64,000 nucleotides of DNA, taken from contig NZ_AP018248.1 in assembly GCF_002368295.1 (NCBI RefSeq), positions 902,477 through 966,476 on the forward strand. The letters are read 5' to 3'. The notes below the pieces were generated by a model. That model worked only from the letters and a program-made list of their open reading frames with translations. It was not told the origin of the DNA and searched no databases. This document shows, piece after piece, positions 26,210-36,229 of this stretch. Each line of letters opens with the position of its first letter. Positions within the stretch are counted from its first letter, which is position 1. The translations under genes and the position numbers were made by a program. This stretch comes from Tolypothrix tenuis PCC 7101. GTDB taxonomy: Bacteria; Cyanobacteriota; Cyanobacteriia; Cyanobacteriales; Nostocaceae.

Positions 26210-29200
26210 TTATTTTGGTGCAACAAAAAAGCTTGAATTTGGCTGATGTATTTAGTTAATTCATCAATTAGTTTCGCAGTACCTCTCCGTTCCTGTTCGT
26301 GAGCTAGTTGTTCTAATTGTTCTGCAGCCCGGCGCATAGGTGTCACACCCACATTAGCGCTAGCACCTTTAATGTGATGAGCTTCTTGCGCTAGTTGTTC
26401 AAAATCATTATTCTCGATTGCGGCTTTAGTGATATCTAAATGAGTGTGAGTATCTTCAACAAAAATTTCTAATAACTCAAATTCAAATTCTGTATTGTCT
26501 TCTGAAAGTTGATGTAGGTGTTCCCAATCAATTAGTAAACCTAGGGGATTAGTGTCTGTGGTCTTGGCTTCAGGTTTACAAACCACAGTATCCTGCGGCT
26601 TCAAAATTATACTTCCCCAATAGTCTAACATGGCTAAAAGTTTGTCTTTAATTACTGGTTTACTCAAATAGTCATCCATACCAGCATCAAGACACTTTTG
26701 TCTATCTTCTTTCATCGCATTAGCAGTCATCGCAATTACTATAGGACGACGACGGCTAGCAAAGGAGCTTTCTGGCAAACGATGAATTTGTCTTGTGGCA
26801 TCTAAACCATCAAGCACAGGCATCTGACAATCCATAAAAATTAAGTCGTAGGGAACTTTTTTTAATATTTCCAGTGCCTCTTGACCATTAGCCACCACAT
26901 CCGCGCTATAGCCTAAGCTTTGCAATAGTTTGATAGCGACTTTCTGATTGACGAGATTATCTTCAGCTAGCAGAATTCTTAACTGAGATTTACTGGCAAC
27001 TTTAGTTTGTATGGTTTGCACAGAATTAGACATTTTTGTAACTGCTGAATTATCGAAATTATGAGGTTCTGTCCCGTTTCCTAAGTTATTCATAATAATA
27101 TCCAAAAGGCGAGATGGCTTCACAGGTTTGACTAAATAAGCAGCAAATCCTATTTGCAGTGATTGTCTAACTTCATCCCTTTGATTAGTAGAAGTAAGCA
27201 TAATCAAAGGTATCTCACCAATGGCAGAATTGGCTTTAATTTTGGCTCCCAAACTTATACCATCTGTGTCGGGCATTTGCATATCAATCAAAGCAATATC
27301 ATAAGGCTGTGACTGCTGATAAGCTTTTTGTATAGCACTGAAGGCGGCTGCTGCACAGTCGGCTGTATCTACCTGCATTCCCCAACGGGTAGCTTGATGG
27401 TAGATGATTTTACGATTAGTAGCATTATCATCCACAACTAATAAACGACGATTCTTTAAAAATCCCCGATCGCTAATTGGTACAACAGGCTGGATTTGCT
27501 TGGCAAACGTCACTCTAAACCAAAACTTTGAGCCTTCACCTAGCTGGCTTTCTACCCCAATTTCTCCCCCCATTAAAGTTACTAGCTGTTTGCAAATAGC
27601 TAACCCTAAACCTGTCCCGCCATATTTACGGGTAGTGGAAGCATCCACTTGGGTAAATGGCGTAAAAAGTTTGCTTTGGTCTCCTGGGGAAATACCCAAA
27701 CCTGTATCTGTAACCGCAAAATAGATGGTAGCTGTAGTTGGAGTTTCTGATTCTAATTCTGCTCGGACTAAGACCTCACCTTTACTAGTAAATTTGATAG
27801 CGTTGCTGAGTAAATTCATTAAAATTTGTCGCAAACGACTAGCATCCCCTTTCAGGTAAGTAGGAACATCGCGTTGAATTAATGCTCCCATTTCTATCCC
27901 CTTACTATGAGCTTGGGGAACTAATAAATCGATTACCTCTTCCACACAGGTTGATAAATCAAAGTCTAGAGTTTCGAGAACCATTTCCCCAGCCTCTAGT
28001 TTGGATAAATCCAAAATCTCGTTGATTAACGTTAGTAAAGCATCGCCACTAATGCGAATAGTTTCCACAAAATCTCGCTGTTCGGCGTTTAGCACCGTGT
28101 CTAACAATAAGCCAGTCATCCCCAAAACGGCATTCATGGGGGTACGAATTTCGTGACTCATGTTTGCTAAAAAAGCACTTTTAGCTTGAGATGCCAACTC
28201 GGCTTGACTGCGAGCAGCTTCAAGTTCTTGTATTTGCAGAGTTTCTGCTTCTAGCAATTTAGCATGGGCTAAAGCCATAGCAATTTGGTCAGCTAATTCT
28301 CGTAAAAGTTTCGTTTCCCAATTAGTCCATTGCCTTGGATGGTGGCATTGATGAGTAATCAGTAATCCCCAAAGCTGACTTTTTAAGATAATTGGCACAA
28401 CTAAGTTAGCTTTAACAGCAAATTGCTGGAGCATTTCAATATGGCAAGGTTGAATCTGAGATTGCTCAATATCGTTAATGGCGCTAACTCTACCTTGACG
28501 GTATTGATCAATATAATTTTCGCTAAAGCAAGGATCAAAAATATTCTGCCCCATGATTGTAGGCAAGTCAGGCATCACTACTTCTTTGAGGGTTGTAAAA
28601 GAGCCATCTGATTCTAATTGCAATATCAGTACTCGGTCTGCCTTCAGCAGCTTTTGCACCTCTGTCACGCTGGTTTGCAGAATTTCATCTATTTGTAAAG
28701 ACTCCCGAATTTTAAGAGTGATATCAGCCGACAGTTGCGATCGCAAATTTTGGCGTTGGAGTTCTTCTTCTCCCTGCTTGCGCTCAATAAACTGACCCAA
28801 TAAGTTACCAATAGTAGTCAGACTCACTAGCAAATCTAAATCTATTTGCTGCTTCTCCCGCTTGCGAAAAGCAATCACACCAAAAGTTTGGTTGCGACTA
28901 TATACAGGAAAACCAAAAACAGATTGCAATCCTGCTTCAGCAATCTGTTGGTCGGCACAGTTGGCAGATGCCAACATATCATCAATCCAAATCGGTGTAT
29001 TATCGGCCCACACACGACCAGGTAGACCTACTCCCAAAGCAAAAGTGGTTTGTCGGGTAAATGCTTCCAACTCTGATGTTGCTAAAGATGATGCATACCA
29101 AATATCAAGACAACGCAAAACATTGGCTTGTTGATCCACTAACCACATTTCCCCTGCATCCCAACCCAAACTCTCGCAGATTCCCTGCAAAATCAAGGGA

Positions 29201-31248
29201 ATAGCTTCAGCAATATTATTAGCGGCGGTTAATACGCTGGTTGCGGCATATTGAGCATTCAAGTGTTGTTCTGCTCGTTTGCGATCGTTAATATCATGTG
29301 CAGTGCCCATAATTTGGCACGGCGTACCATCTGCTCTTTGCTTAAAAATGGTTTCACGATGCCAAAACCATCGCCACTCGCCACTACTATGCTTCAGTCG
29401 TTGTTCAAATTCTACTACCTCGTTGTCTTTGAGTTTTTGAGCAGCCTCGAAATATCTCATTCTGCTGGGCAAATAGTCAGGATGAATAATATTAGTCAAA
29501 AAGTCCGAACCCATTGCTGTAATTTCTTCTGGCTCGTATCCCAAATATCTACTCGCAGGTTTGTTGGTATAAATAACACTCATAGTGTCCAAATCGAACA
29601 CATAAATTAAACTGGGTGAATTGTCCGCAATGCTTTCCGCAAACCATTTGCTATCTTGCAAAGCGGCTTCTGCTTTTTTGCGTTCGGTAATATCAACCCC
29701 TGTACCAATAACATATTCAACCTGCCCAGCATCATTCTTGAGGATGGTGTTTGACCACGCAATCAAGCGGAAACTACCATCTTTTTTCACCCAGTAGTTT
29801 TCGTACTCATGGAGAAATTGACCACCTTGTAGCTGTTGAAAAACGACTTTAACTAGCTCTTTTTCCTCTGGAGTTAGCAAGATGTCCCAGAAATATTTAC
29901 CCCTAACTTCATCAAATGAGTAACCAGTGGTTTGCTCACAAGCTTGATTGAAGCGAACAATTCTTCCTTGCGCGTCGAGAACAATCACTAAAGCTGCAAC
30001 TGTATTTAAAATTTCTGAGATTAAATAGCGTTCTTGTTCTATGATTGCTTCTGTTTGCGATCGCTCTTTAATTTCGCGATAGATTAGATAGTAAACTACA
30101 CTGAGAATCATAAAACATAGGCTAATGGCGATGACGATTGTCAAAATTGTCTGCGTGCCACTAGCTTTGGCTGCTGCAGCATATTGTTGATGTTGCTGGC
30201 TGTCTTCATTTCGCATCTTCGCCATCAGCTTGCGAATCTCATCCATGAGATTATGACGGCGATTGCTCAAAAATAACTGCCAGTTAGAATCAGAACTATT
30301 TTGCTGACGAAAATTTATAGTTTCCTGAATTTCGGCTAATTTTCCTGTGATTAATATTTCTAAATGAGAAATTTGTTGTTGCTGTGGCTGTTTTTTAGAT
30401 AATTTTTTTAGCTCTTGAACATGGGAACTAATATTATTAACTGCTATCTTATAAGGTTCTAAATATTTTTTTTCTCCTGTTACCAGATAATCAAACTCAC
30501 TATTATCGGCATCTTTGAGCAGAGATAGTAGTTTTTCTTGAGTATAAATTTTCTCCTCTGTAGTTTTTTCTGCGTTCAGATTTTCAATAAATATTTTTGT
30601 ATTATGGTAGGACAATATACCAGTTATTACTAATATGGTAGATGCTAGTCCTAGTGCTGCCGCAATCTTTTTTAAGAATTGCATACGTGTCTTTTTAATA
30701 TATTTATTTTTCTGATATGGCAGCCCTAAACTTGTTAAATCGCGTCGCAGTTCTAGTTGCCTAATAGCATAGCGGCCTAAAATCCGTAAGGCTTCCATCT
30801 GTTCTACAGTCAGTTCCCTTGGCACATGGTCAATCACACAGAGTGTTCCTAAAGCATATCCATCTACATTAATTAGAGGTATACCTGCATAAAAACCTAT
30901 ATAAGGCTCTGATGTAACTAAAGGATTAGTGGCAAATCTTTCGTCAGTTTTGGCATTAGGAACCACAAAAACTTCAGATTGTAAAATTGCATAGGCACAA
31001 AATGAAATATCGCGGGAGGTTTCTACATCTGTTAAACCAACTTTCGATTTAAACCATTGACGGTTACTATCGACTAAGCTAACTAGGGCGATGGGAGTGC
31101 CACAAATATACGATGCTAAATAAGTTAGGTCGTCAAAAGCTGCTTCAGATACTGAATCTAAGATCCGATACTGGGAAAGTGCTTCAAGTCTCTGTGCTTC
31201 GTTATTAGGTAATGCTGCTTTCATCCTTGCGCTTGATTTGTAGGTCAA
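26203..31248 (-). CDS. multi-sensor hybrid histidine kinase, 1681 aa
   Basis: Domain order from the N-terminus: GAF (about 15-170); transmembrane helix (about 192-212); CHASE3-like extracytoplasmic helical domain (about 213-365); second helix (about 366-390); PAS and PAC (about 402-525); second PAS (about 535-655); two GAF domains (about 665-1000); HisKA with phospho-acceptor His near 1032 in ANMSHEIRTPMN; HATPase (about 1080-1210); receiver 1 (RLLVVDDNATNR, about 1268-1390); receiver 2 (ILLAEDNLVNQ, about 1425-1545); and an Hpt domain (HHIKGASANVG, about 1625). It is a complete membrane-bound phosphorelay. Signals are not known. Its position beside the response-regulator/phosphatase gene makes that a candidate output, by inference. 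Confidence 0.92.
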   Translation of the reverse strand: MTYKSSARMKAALPNNEAQRLEALSQYRILDSVSEAAFDDLTYLASYICGTPIALVSLVDSNRQWFKSKVGLTDVETSRDISFCAYAILQSEVFVVPNAKTDERFATNPLVTSEPYIGFYAGIPLINVDGYALGTLCVIDHVPRELTVEQMEALRILGRYAIRQLELRRDLTSLGLPYQKNKYIKKTRMQFLKKIAAALGLASTILVITGILSYHNTKIFIENLNAEKTTEEKIYTQEKLLSLLKDADNSEFDYLVTGEKKYLEPYKIAVNNISSHVQELKKLSKKQPQQQQISHLEILITGKLAEIQETINFRQQNSSDSNWQLFLSNRRHNLMDEIRKLMAKMRNEDSQQHQQYAAAAKASGTQTILTIVIAISLCFMILSVVYYLIYREIKERSQTEAIIEQERYLISEILNTVAALVIVLDAQGRIVRFNQACEQTTGYSFDEVRGKYFWDILLTPEEKELVKVVFQQLQGGQFLHEYENYWVKKDGSFRLIAWSNTILKNDAGQVEYVIGTGVDITERKKAEAALQDSKWFAESIADNSPSLIYVFDLDTMSVIYTNKPASRYLGYEPEEITAMGSDFLTNIIHPDYLPSRMRYFEAAQKLKDNEVVEFEQRLKHSSGEWRWFWHRETIFKQRADGTPCQIMGTAHDINDRKRAEQHLNAQYAATSVLTAANNIAEAIPLILQGICESLGWDAGEMWLVDQQANVLRCLDIWYASSLATSELEAFTRQTTFALGVGLPGRVWADNTPIWIDDMLASANCADQQIAEAGLQSVFGFPVYSRNQTFGVIAFRKREKQQIDLDLLVSLTTIGNLLGQFIERKQGEEELQRQNLRSQLSADITLKIRESLQIDEILQTSVTEVQKLLKADRVLILQLESDGSFTTLKEVVMPDLPTIMGQNIFDPCFSENYIDQYRQGRVSAINDIEQSQIQPCHIEMLQQFAVKANLVVPIILKSQLWGLLITHQCHHPRQWTNWETKLLRELADQIAMALAHAKLLEAETLQIQELEAARSQAELASQAKSAFLANMSHEIRTPMNAVLGMTGLLLDTVLNAEQRDFVETIRISGDALLTLINEILDLSKLEAGEMVLETLDFDLSTCVEEVIDLLVPQAHSKGIEMGALIQRDVPTYLKGDASRLRQILMNLLSNAIKFTSKGEVLVRAELESETPTTATIYFAVTDTGLGISPGDQSKLFTPFTQVDASTTRKYGGTGLGLAICKQLVTLMGGEIGVESQLGEGSKFWFRVTFAKQIQPVVPISDRGFLKNRRLLVVDDNATNRKIIYHQATRWGMQVDTADCAAAAFSAIQKAYQQSQPYDIALIDMQMPDTDGISLGAKIKANSAIGEIPLIMLTSTNQRDEVRQSLQIGFAAYLVKPVKPSRLLDIIMNNLGNGTEPHNFDNSAVTKMSNSVQTIQTKVASKSQLRILLAEDNLVNQKVAIKLLQSLGYSADVVANGQEALEILKKVPYDLIFMDCQMPVLDGLDATRQIHRLPESSFASRRRPIVIAMTANAMKEDRQKCLDAGMDDYLSKPVIKDKLLAMLDYWGSIILKPQDTVVCKPEAKTTDTNPLGLLIDWEHLHQLSEDNTEFEFELLEIFVEDTHTHLDITKAAIENNDFEQLAQEAHHIKGASANVGVTPMRRAAEQLEQLAHEQERRGTAKLIDELTKYISQIQAFLLHQNNQ

Positions 31249-31931
31249 AAGACCTCAATAAATCGATCGTGCTGAACTTACGATCGCTGTCTAAGTAGTT
31301 TGTCGTAAAAATACCCAACATATAGAGCAGAATTTATACATTTAAAAAATAAGATTCATATATTAATAATGATGCTTTTTTACGAAAATCGTTATAGTAA
31401 CTTCACTGATTATGGTACAGATACAAGACTGTTAACTCTTGATTACCGAATTAGATTCAAGATGAATCCATCTCAATACTTGTTGGTTAAGGGCAAAAGG
31501 AGATGGGGAAAAGGGACAAGAAAAAACCTTGTTGAAGCTTTGCAATAATTTATACTACTTAAACAAATGTGACATATCGCTGGGAACACAACTAATGTTG
31601 TAGCCTAATGAATTAATTTCAGCAGTGCAAACATGATTGAAATTGGTATTTAGTATTCATATCTAATATTTTATGGCAATAAAAACTTCTCCATATCTTC
31701 TGCTCAAAGTCTGAAATAATTAATAGTTAACTGCTAATATCGCGATTTCCGTATTGGTGGGTCAGAGGATAAATACAGATCTACGCAGATAAATTTGTAC
31801 TGTAACAAATGAGTAAACGCTAGAAAAAATGGAAAATAAATTTTGTAGTCTTTTAGCTATTAAGGCTTTGCACAACTGCTTATACAACTCAAAGATTGTT
31901 AATTTTAAATTTTTAATTTGGAGTAAGCAAC
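31249..31931. other. long intergenic region
   Basis: These 683 bp upstream of the kinase start and the cytochrome gene hold no gene I can support. It is AT-rich, with a short purine tract near 31497-31530 and no clear terminator or RNA signature. Promoters for both divergent genes must lie here. Confidence 0.4.
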
Positions 31932-32531
31932 GTGACTGTGACTATTCCCTCTAAACCACGAAAGTTACCCCATCAAGCAATAGGAGCTAAAATTTTCCAC
32001 TGGATTAATATCATTAGCCTGTTTATGATGTTGACTAGCGGACTACAAATTTATAATGCTAATCCGGTTTTTGGTGGGCGTACAGGTATACATATTTTTC
32101 CTTTATTTACATTAGGAGGTTGGCTAGCTGGGGGTAGACATTGGCACTTTTTTGCTATGTGGTTATTTTCGCTAAATCTATTATGGTATGGAGTTTATGT
32201 TTTTATTACTCGCCGTTGGCGGCATAGATTTGTCGGTGCCAATGATGTCAAAGCATTACAAAAAACTCAGAACAGCAAGCGATTAATTTATGCTTGGCAT
32301 CGCATTGTTTATACAGCTATTATTCCTATCTTACTTTTGGCTTTATTTACTGGTATAGGTATGTATAAACCTGCTCAATTTTCCTGGATTGTGGATTTAT
32401 TTGGCAGTTGGCAAGGATTGCGTATTGCTCATTTTGCCTCAGTGCCCATTGTAATTGTATTTGCGATCGCTCACTATTTTCTAGGACGTAAAGCTGGTGG
32501 TCAAGAACTTACAGATTCTATGTTTTGGTAA
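31932..32531 (+). CDS. cytochrome b561-type membrane protein
   Basis: A 199-residue integral membrane protein with four to five helices and paired His residues suited to bis-His b-heme: H23-W24 (KIFHWINIISLF), H69 and H71 (GRHWHFFAMW), H123 (YAWHRIVYTAII) and HFASVPIVIVFAIAHY near the end. The pattern is that of the Ni-hydrogenase/thiosulfate-reductase cytochrome b family. The start is GTG at 31932, with GGAG 9 bases upstream. The next gene, 190 bp downstream on the same strand, encodes a molybdopterin oxidoreductase; together they resemble an electron-transfer pair like MsrQ/MsrP. Confidence 0.85.
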   Translation: MTVTIPSKPRKLPHQAIGAKIFHWINIISLFMMLTSGLQIYNANPVFGGRTGIHIFPLFTLGGWLAGGRHWHFFAMWLFSLNLLWYGVYVFITRRWRHRFVGANDVKALQKTQNSKRLIYAWHRIVYTAIIPILLLALFTGIGMYKPAQFSWIVDLFGSWQGLRIAHFASVPIVIVFAIAHYFLGRKAGGQELTDSMFW

Positions 32532-32720
32532 TTTGGTATTCATCGACTTTTTTATTTGAGATTGGGTACTATACACTACAACAGCTTGCAGACACATAAT
32601 TTTAAAAAATAATCTAGCTCTTGTGGAACAAGAATTTTCCTCTCTACTAGTGTATGAATATTGAATAGTGCTCACTCTGCAAATTCTATGTTTAGCTAAA
32701 TTATTTCTCGGCTTTTTAAT

Positions 32721-33443
32721 ATGGGTTTAATTCGCAGCAATATTCCTCAATTTACACGTCGGCAATTTTTACAAATTTCTGGATTATCTAGTGCCAGTTT
32801 ATTACTTGGTGGCTGTGGTACACCTAGCTTTGAAGATTTGGTGGGTAAATTATCGGAACCACTTAACCAGAAGGTAGAAACTTTTATCTTTAAGCCACAA
32901 AAGCCAGTACCAGAATTTTCGCCAAGTCAAATTCAACCAGAAGCTTTAATTGTGAATAGCTTTAGGTCTACTCCAATTATTGATGAGGAGAAGTATCGCT
33001 TAATTATTGATGGTGAAGTTAATCAACCTCTGAGTTTGAGTATAGCAGAAATTCGCGCTTTGCCCCTCACTTCGATGATTATCCGCCATGTTTGTGTAGA
33101 AGGCTGGGCTGCGATCGTGCAATGGGGTGGTGTAAGTTTAAAAGAAATTCTCACAATTGCTCAACCGAAAGCAAATGTTAAGTATGCTTATTTTAAATCA
33201 GCCGATGGCTATTATGAAAGTTGGGATATAGCATCAGTTTTACATCCCCAAACTGTATTAGCTTATCAAAAAAATGGAGAAGCCTTACCGATTGATAATG
33301 GCGCACCACTGCGTTTAGCTTCGCCAATTAAGTTGGGTTACAAACAGAGTAAATGGGTAACTCAAATTACACTAACTAGTTATTTATCACCTTTTAAAGG
33401 CTATTGGGAAGACCAAGGCTACGAATGGTTTGCAGGACTTTAG
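32721..33443 (+). CDS. sulfite-oxidase-family molybdopterin oxidoreductase (Tat-exported lipoprotein)
   Basis: A 240-residue protein with a twin-arginine signal FTRRQFLQISG (RR at 13-14), followed by a lipobox-like LLLGGC with Cys32, so likely exported folded and lipid-anchored. The mature part is the Mo-cofactor domain of the SUOX family, with the Mo-ligand Cys125 in RHVCVEGWAAIVQWGG. It is shorter than eukaryotic sulfite oxidase and lacks the heme and dimerisation domains, as in YedY/MsrP. Physiological substrate is unknown (sulfite or oxidised methionine are possibilities). It probably receives or gives electrons through the cytochrome b encoded upstream. Confidence 0.87.
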   Translation: MGLIRSNIPQFTRRQFLQISGLSSASLLLGGCGTPSFEDLVGKLSEPLNQKVETFIFKPQKPVPEFSPSQIQPEALIVNSFRSTPIIDEEKYRLIIDGEVNQPLSLSIAEIRALPLTSMIIRHVCVEGWAAIVQWGGVSLKEILTIAQPKANVKYAYFKSADGYYESWDIASVLHPQTVLAYQKNGEALPIDNGAPLRLASPIKLGYKQSKWVTQITLTSYLSPFKGYWEDQGYEWFAGL

Positions 33444-33499
33444 TTGCAATTAATATTAGTTTTTAATTGTTGAAATTTGGCTCTGGACTCATAATAACC

Positions 33500-34933
33500 A
33501 TGAACTTTTTTGATAAACTACAAAATAATATTACCCATAACCAAAGCCTACTATTTGTAGGACTTGACCCCAATCCAGAGATGATGCCCAAGCGCTATGC
33601 AGATGAAGATATGATAGCGGGATTATGGAATTGGTTGCAATTTATTATTGCTGAAACTGCTGATTTTGTCTGTGCTTATAAACCAACACTCGGCTTTTAT
33701 GAAGCTTTGGGAATTCCTGGGTTAGAACTGTTACATAAAACTTTAAAAGCAATTCCCCAGCATATTCCCATTATTTTAGATGCCAAGCACAGTGATTTAA
33801 ATACTAGTACTATTTTTGCCCGCACTGTTTTTACGGAATGGCAAGTAGATGCTATTACTCTTAGCCCTTATATTGGGCAGGATCATGTAGCGCCATTTTT
33901 AGTTTATCCTGATAAAGCCGTCTTTATTTTATCTTGTACATCTAATCCCGGAGCCGAAAGTTTACAACAATATCCTACTAACGAATCACCGCTATATTTA
34001 CAGGTAGTCAAAGAATCCAGAACTTGGGGTACACCAGAACAATTAGGTTTAGAAGTAGGAACTACCAATCCTGAAGTTTTGGCATTGATTAGAGCCGTAG
34101 CCCCTGAAAGAATAATTATGGCTCGTAGTATCTGGGCTCAAGAAAATAATCTGCATGAAATTTTAGCTTCAGGTTTGAATGATCACGGTGACGGCTTGTT
34201 GATTCCTGTGCCTCAAGATATGTTAAGTAGCCCACAGTTAGCTCAGGAAATTGCATCTTTAAGGGCAGAAATTAACTTAGCCAAAAATAACATTATTCAA
34301 GAGAATTCCAGCTGCTCTGTGTGGCTACCTGATGTATGTTCTTTTAACCAACATCCACAGCAAGATTTAATTTTACAACTGTATGATATTGGTTGCATTA
34401 TGTTTGGTAGCTTCGTACAAGCATCAGGAGCAACATTTCCTTATTACGTCGACTTACGGAAAATAATTTCCAATCCGCAAGTTTTTAATCTAGTACTGAC
34501 TGCTTATGCAGAGATTTTACAAAATCTGACTTTTGATAGGATAGCAGGTATTCCCTACGGTTCTTTACCAACAGCAACAGGGTTAGCTTTGCGTCTTAAT
34601 TATCCGATGATTTTCCCACGCAAAGAAGTAAAAGCACATGGAACTCGTAAGGTAATTGAAGGTAACTTCCATGCTGGTGAAACTGTTGTGGTTGTGGATG
34701 ATATTCTCATTAGCGGTAAAAGTGCGATGGAAGGAGCAGAAAAATTACAATCTGCAGGGTTAAAAGTTAATGATATCGTGGTATTTATCGACCATGAAGC
34801 AGGAGTGAAAGATAGGTTAAAAGCAAATGGTTACAACAGTTATGCAGTTTTAACTATTTCGGAAATTACAGAAACTCTGTATCAAACTGGACGTATTAAT
34901 GAAGAGCAATTTTTGGCTTTTAAAGAAAGCTAG
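33500..34933 (+). CDS. bifunctional OMP decarboxylase / orotate phosphoribosyltransferase
   Basis: A 477-residue fusion (PyrF-PyrE) catalysing the last two steps of UMP synthesis. The N-terminal half (about 1-270) is a type-2 OMP decarboxylase, with the catalytic Lys/Asp set in ILDAKHSDLNTS and an early LLFVGLDPNPEMMP. The C-terminal half (about 285-477) is orotate phosphoribosyltransferase, with the PRPP-binding loop VVVVDDILISGKSAMEG. The frame starts at TTG 33467, but the ATG at 33500 gives MNFFDKLQ, a normal N-terminus, so I use it. The domain order, decarboxylase first, is the reverse of the eukaryotic UMPS fusion. Confidence 0.9.
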   Translation: MNFFDKLQNNITHNQSLLFVGLDPNPEMMPKRYADEDMIAGLWNWLQFIIAETADFVCAYKPTLGFYEALGIPGLELLHKTLKAIPQHIPIILDAKHSDLNTSTIFARTVFTEWQVDAITLSPYIGQDHVAPFLVYPDKAVFILSCTSNPGAESLQQYPTNESPLYLQVVKESRTWGTPEQLGLEVGTTNPEVLALIRAVAPERIIMARSIWAQENNLHEILASGLNDHGDGLLIPVPQDMLSSPQLAQEIASLRAEINLAKNNIIQENSSCSVWLPDVCSFNQHPQQDLILQLYDIGCIMFGSFVQASGATFPYYVDLRKIISNPQVFNLVLTAYAEILQNLTFDRIAGIPYGSLPTATGLALRLNYPMIFPRKEVKAHGTRKVIEGNFHAGETVVVVDDILISGKSAMEGAEKLQSAGLKVNDIVVFIDHEAGVKDRLKANGYNSYAVLTISEITETLYQTGRINEEQFLAFKES

Positions 34934-35063
34934 TGCAGCAAGTAAAACCAAAAGTAAAAAAATATTTTTATCTGCTCATCAACCTTAAGGGATAACATAC
35001 GATCGCAGTTGTCAATTAACTTTCTCTTTGCCAACCAACATCAGAGTTTTGTAACTAAATATT

Positions 35064-36161
35064 ATGAATTTCTCACTCAATCAACTAATTAAAATATTAA
35101 TTTTAACGCTACTATTTCCTTTAGTGTTTCTTAATGCTTGGCTAGTATTTAAATTTTTTCAATATTTTCAACCAATAGTCACAATTTTTGTATTATCAAG
35201 TTTGTTTGCGTTTATTTTAAACTATCCAGTTACACAACTACAAAAACGCGGGGTTAAGCGTAATTATGCAGTAGCACTAGTTTTTATCTCAGCCTTATTA
35301 ATTTTAATCAGTTTAGGCATTACTTTATTTCCCCTAGCTTTGGAACAATTTAATGAAATGGCTAAACTTCTGCCTCAATGGATTGATGCTAATGAGGCAA
35401 AAATTAAAGCTTTCAATCATTCTCTGAGTAATCAAAGATTAAAAGTTAATTTCGGTCAAATACTAACTCAGATAACTAATCACTTACCTGATGAATTAGA
35501 GTCTATATTTAATAATTTTTTGATTATTATCAAAGATACTATCGATAGCGTTTCTGAAGTAATAGTGACAGTTGTTTTGACTTTTTATCTATTGATAGAT
35601 GGAAAGAGAATTTGGGAAGGTCTTTTTAGTAAAATACCAAGTAAGTCTGCTCAAAAAGTGAGAGAATCTCTGCAACAAAATTTTCAAAATTATTTAATTG
35701 GTCAAGTAAGTTTAGCTCTATTGATGGGTATAGCTGAAACACTATTATTTTTAGCTTTTCAAATTCAGTTTGCTTTACTATTTGGGTTAGGGGTGGGAAT
35801 TTTAAGCTTAATTCCTTTTGGTGATGTCGTCAGCTTAATAGTAATTATTTTAATAATAGCGTCCCATGATATTTGGCTAGCAGTGAAGATTTTTGCAGTC
35901 GCTATTATTATAGACCAGGTAATTGACCAAGCGATCGCACCCCGTCTGTTGGGGCGGTTTACAGGACTGAGACCCGTATGGGTAATAGTTTCTTTATTAG
36001 TAGGAACTTATATTGGCGGCTTGTTGGGTTTACTAATTGCGGTACCTATAGCTGGTTTTATCAAAGATGCAGCTGATGGTTTTATATCTCTCTCTGATGA
36101 TGCCAAAAACACTATTGAACCCCCAAGCCTACCAGAAATCTTAACAGAAGAATCCACTTAA
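35064..36161 (+). CDS. AI-2E (PerM) family transporter
   Basis: A 365-residue polytopic membrane protein of the PF01594 family. There are two helices near the N-terminus (about 10-30, 35-52) and one at 68-92, a long soluble loop (about 95-165), and about four or five helices at 170-345. The last membrane segments include PIAGFIKDAADGF. Family members export autoinducer-2, auxin-like compounds or sodium; cyanobacterial substrates are unknown. It follows the pyrF-pyrE gene by 130 bp on the same strand, with its own ATG. A 20-bp palindrome (36210-36229) lies after the stop. Confidence 0.85.
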   Translation: MNFSLNQLIKILILTLLFPLVFLNAWLVFKFFQYFQPIVTIFVLSSLFAFILNYPVTQLQKRGVKRNYAVALVFISALLILISLGITLFPLALEQFNEMAKLLPQWIDANEAKIKAFNHSLSNQRLKVNFGQILTQITNHLPDELESIFNNFLIIIKDTIDSVSEVIVTVVLTFYLLIDGKRIWEGLFSKIPSKSAQKVRESLQQNFQNYLIGQVSLALLMGIAETLLFLAFQIQFALLFGLGVGILSLIPFGDVVSLIVIILIIASHDIWLAVKIFAVAIIIDQVIDQAIAPRLLGRFTGLRPVWVIVSLLVGTYIGGLLGLLIAVPIAGFIKDAADGFISLSDDAKNTIEPPSLPEILTEEST

Positions 36162-36209
36162 ATTGGCAATAGGGTAACTAGGTAAATAAATGAATCTTGA
36201 CTCTTGTAC

Positions 36210-36229
36210 AGACGCGATTAATCGCGTCT
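36210..36229. repeat. 20-bp perfect palindrome
   Basis: AGACGCGATTAATCGCGTCT is a perfect palindrome in the convergent gap between the transporter and the interrupted methyltransferase gene. It looks like a common dispersed Nostocales palindrome and could form a bidirectional hairpin. Confidence 0.8.
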
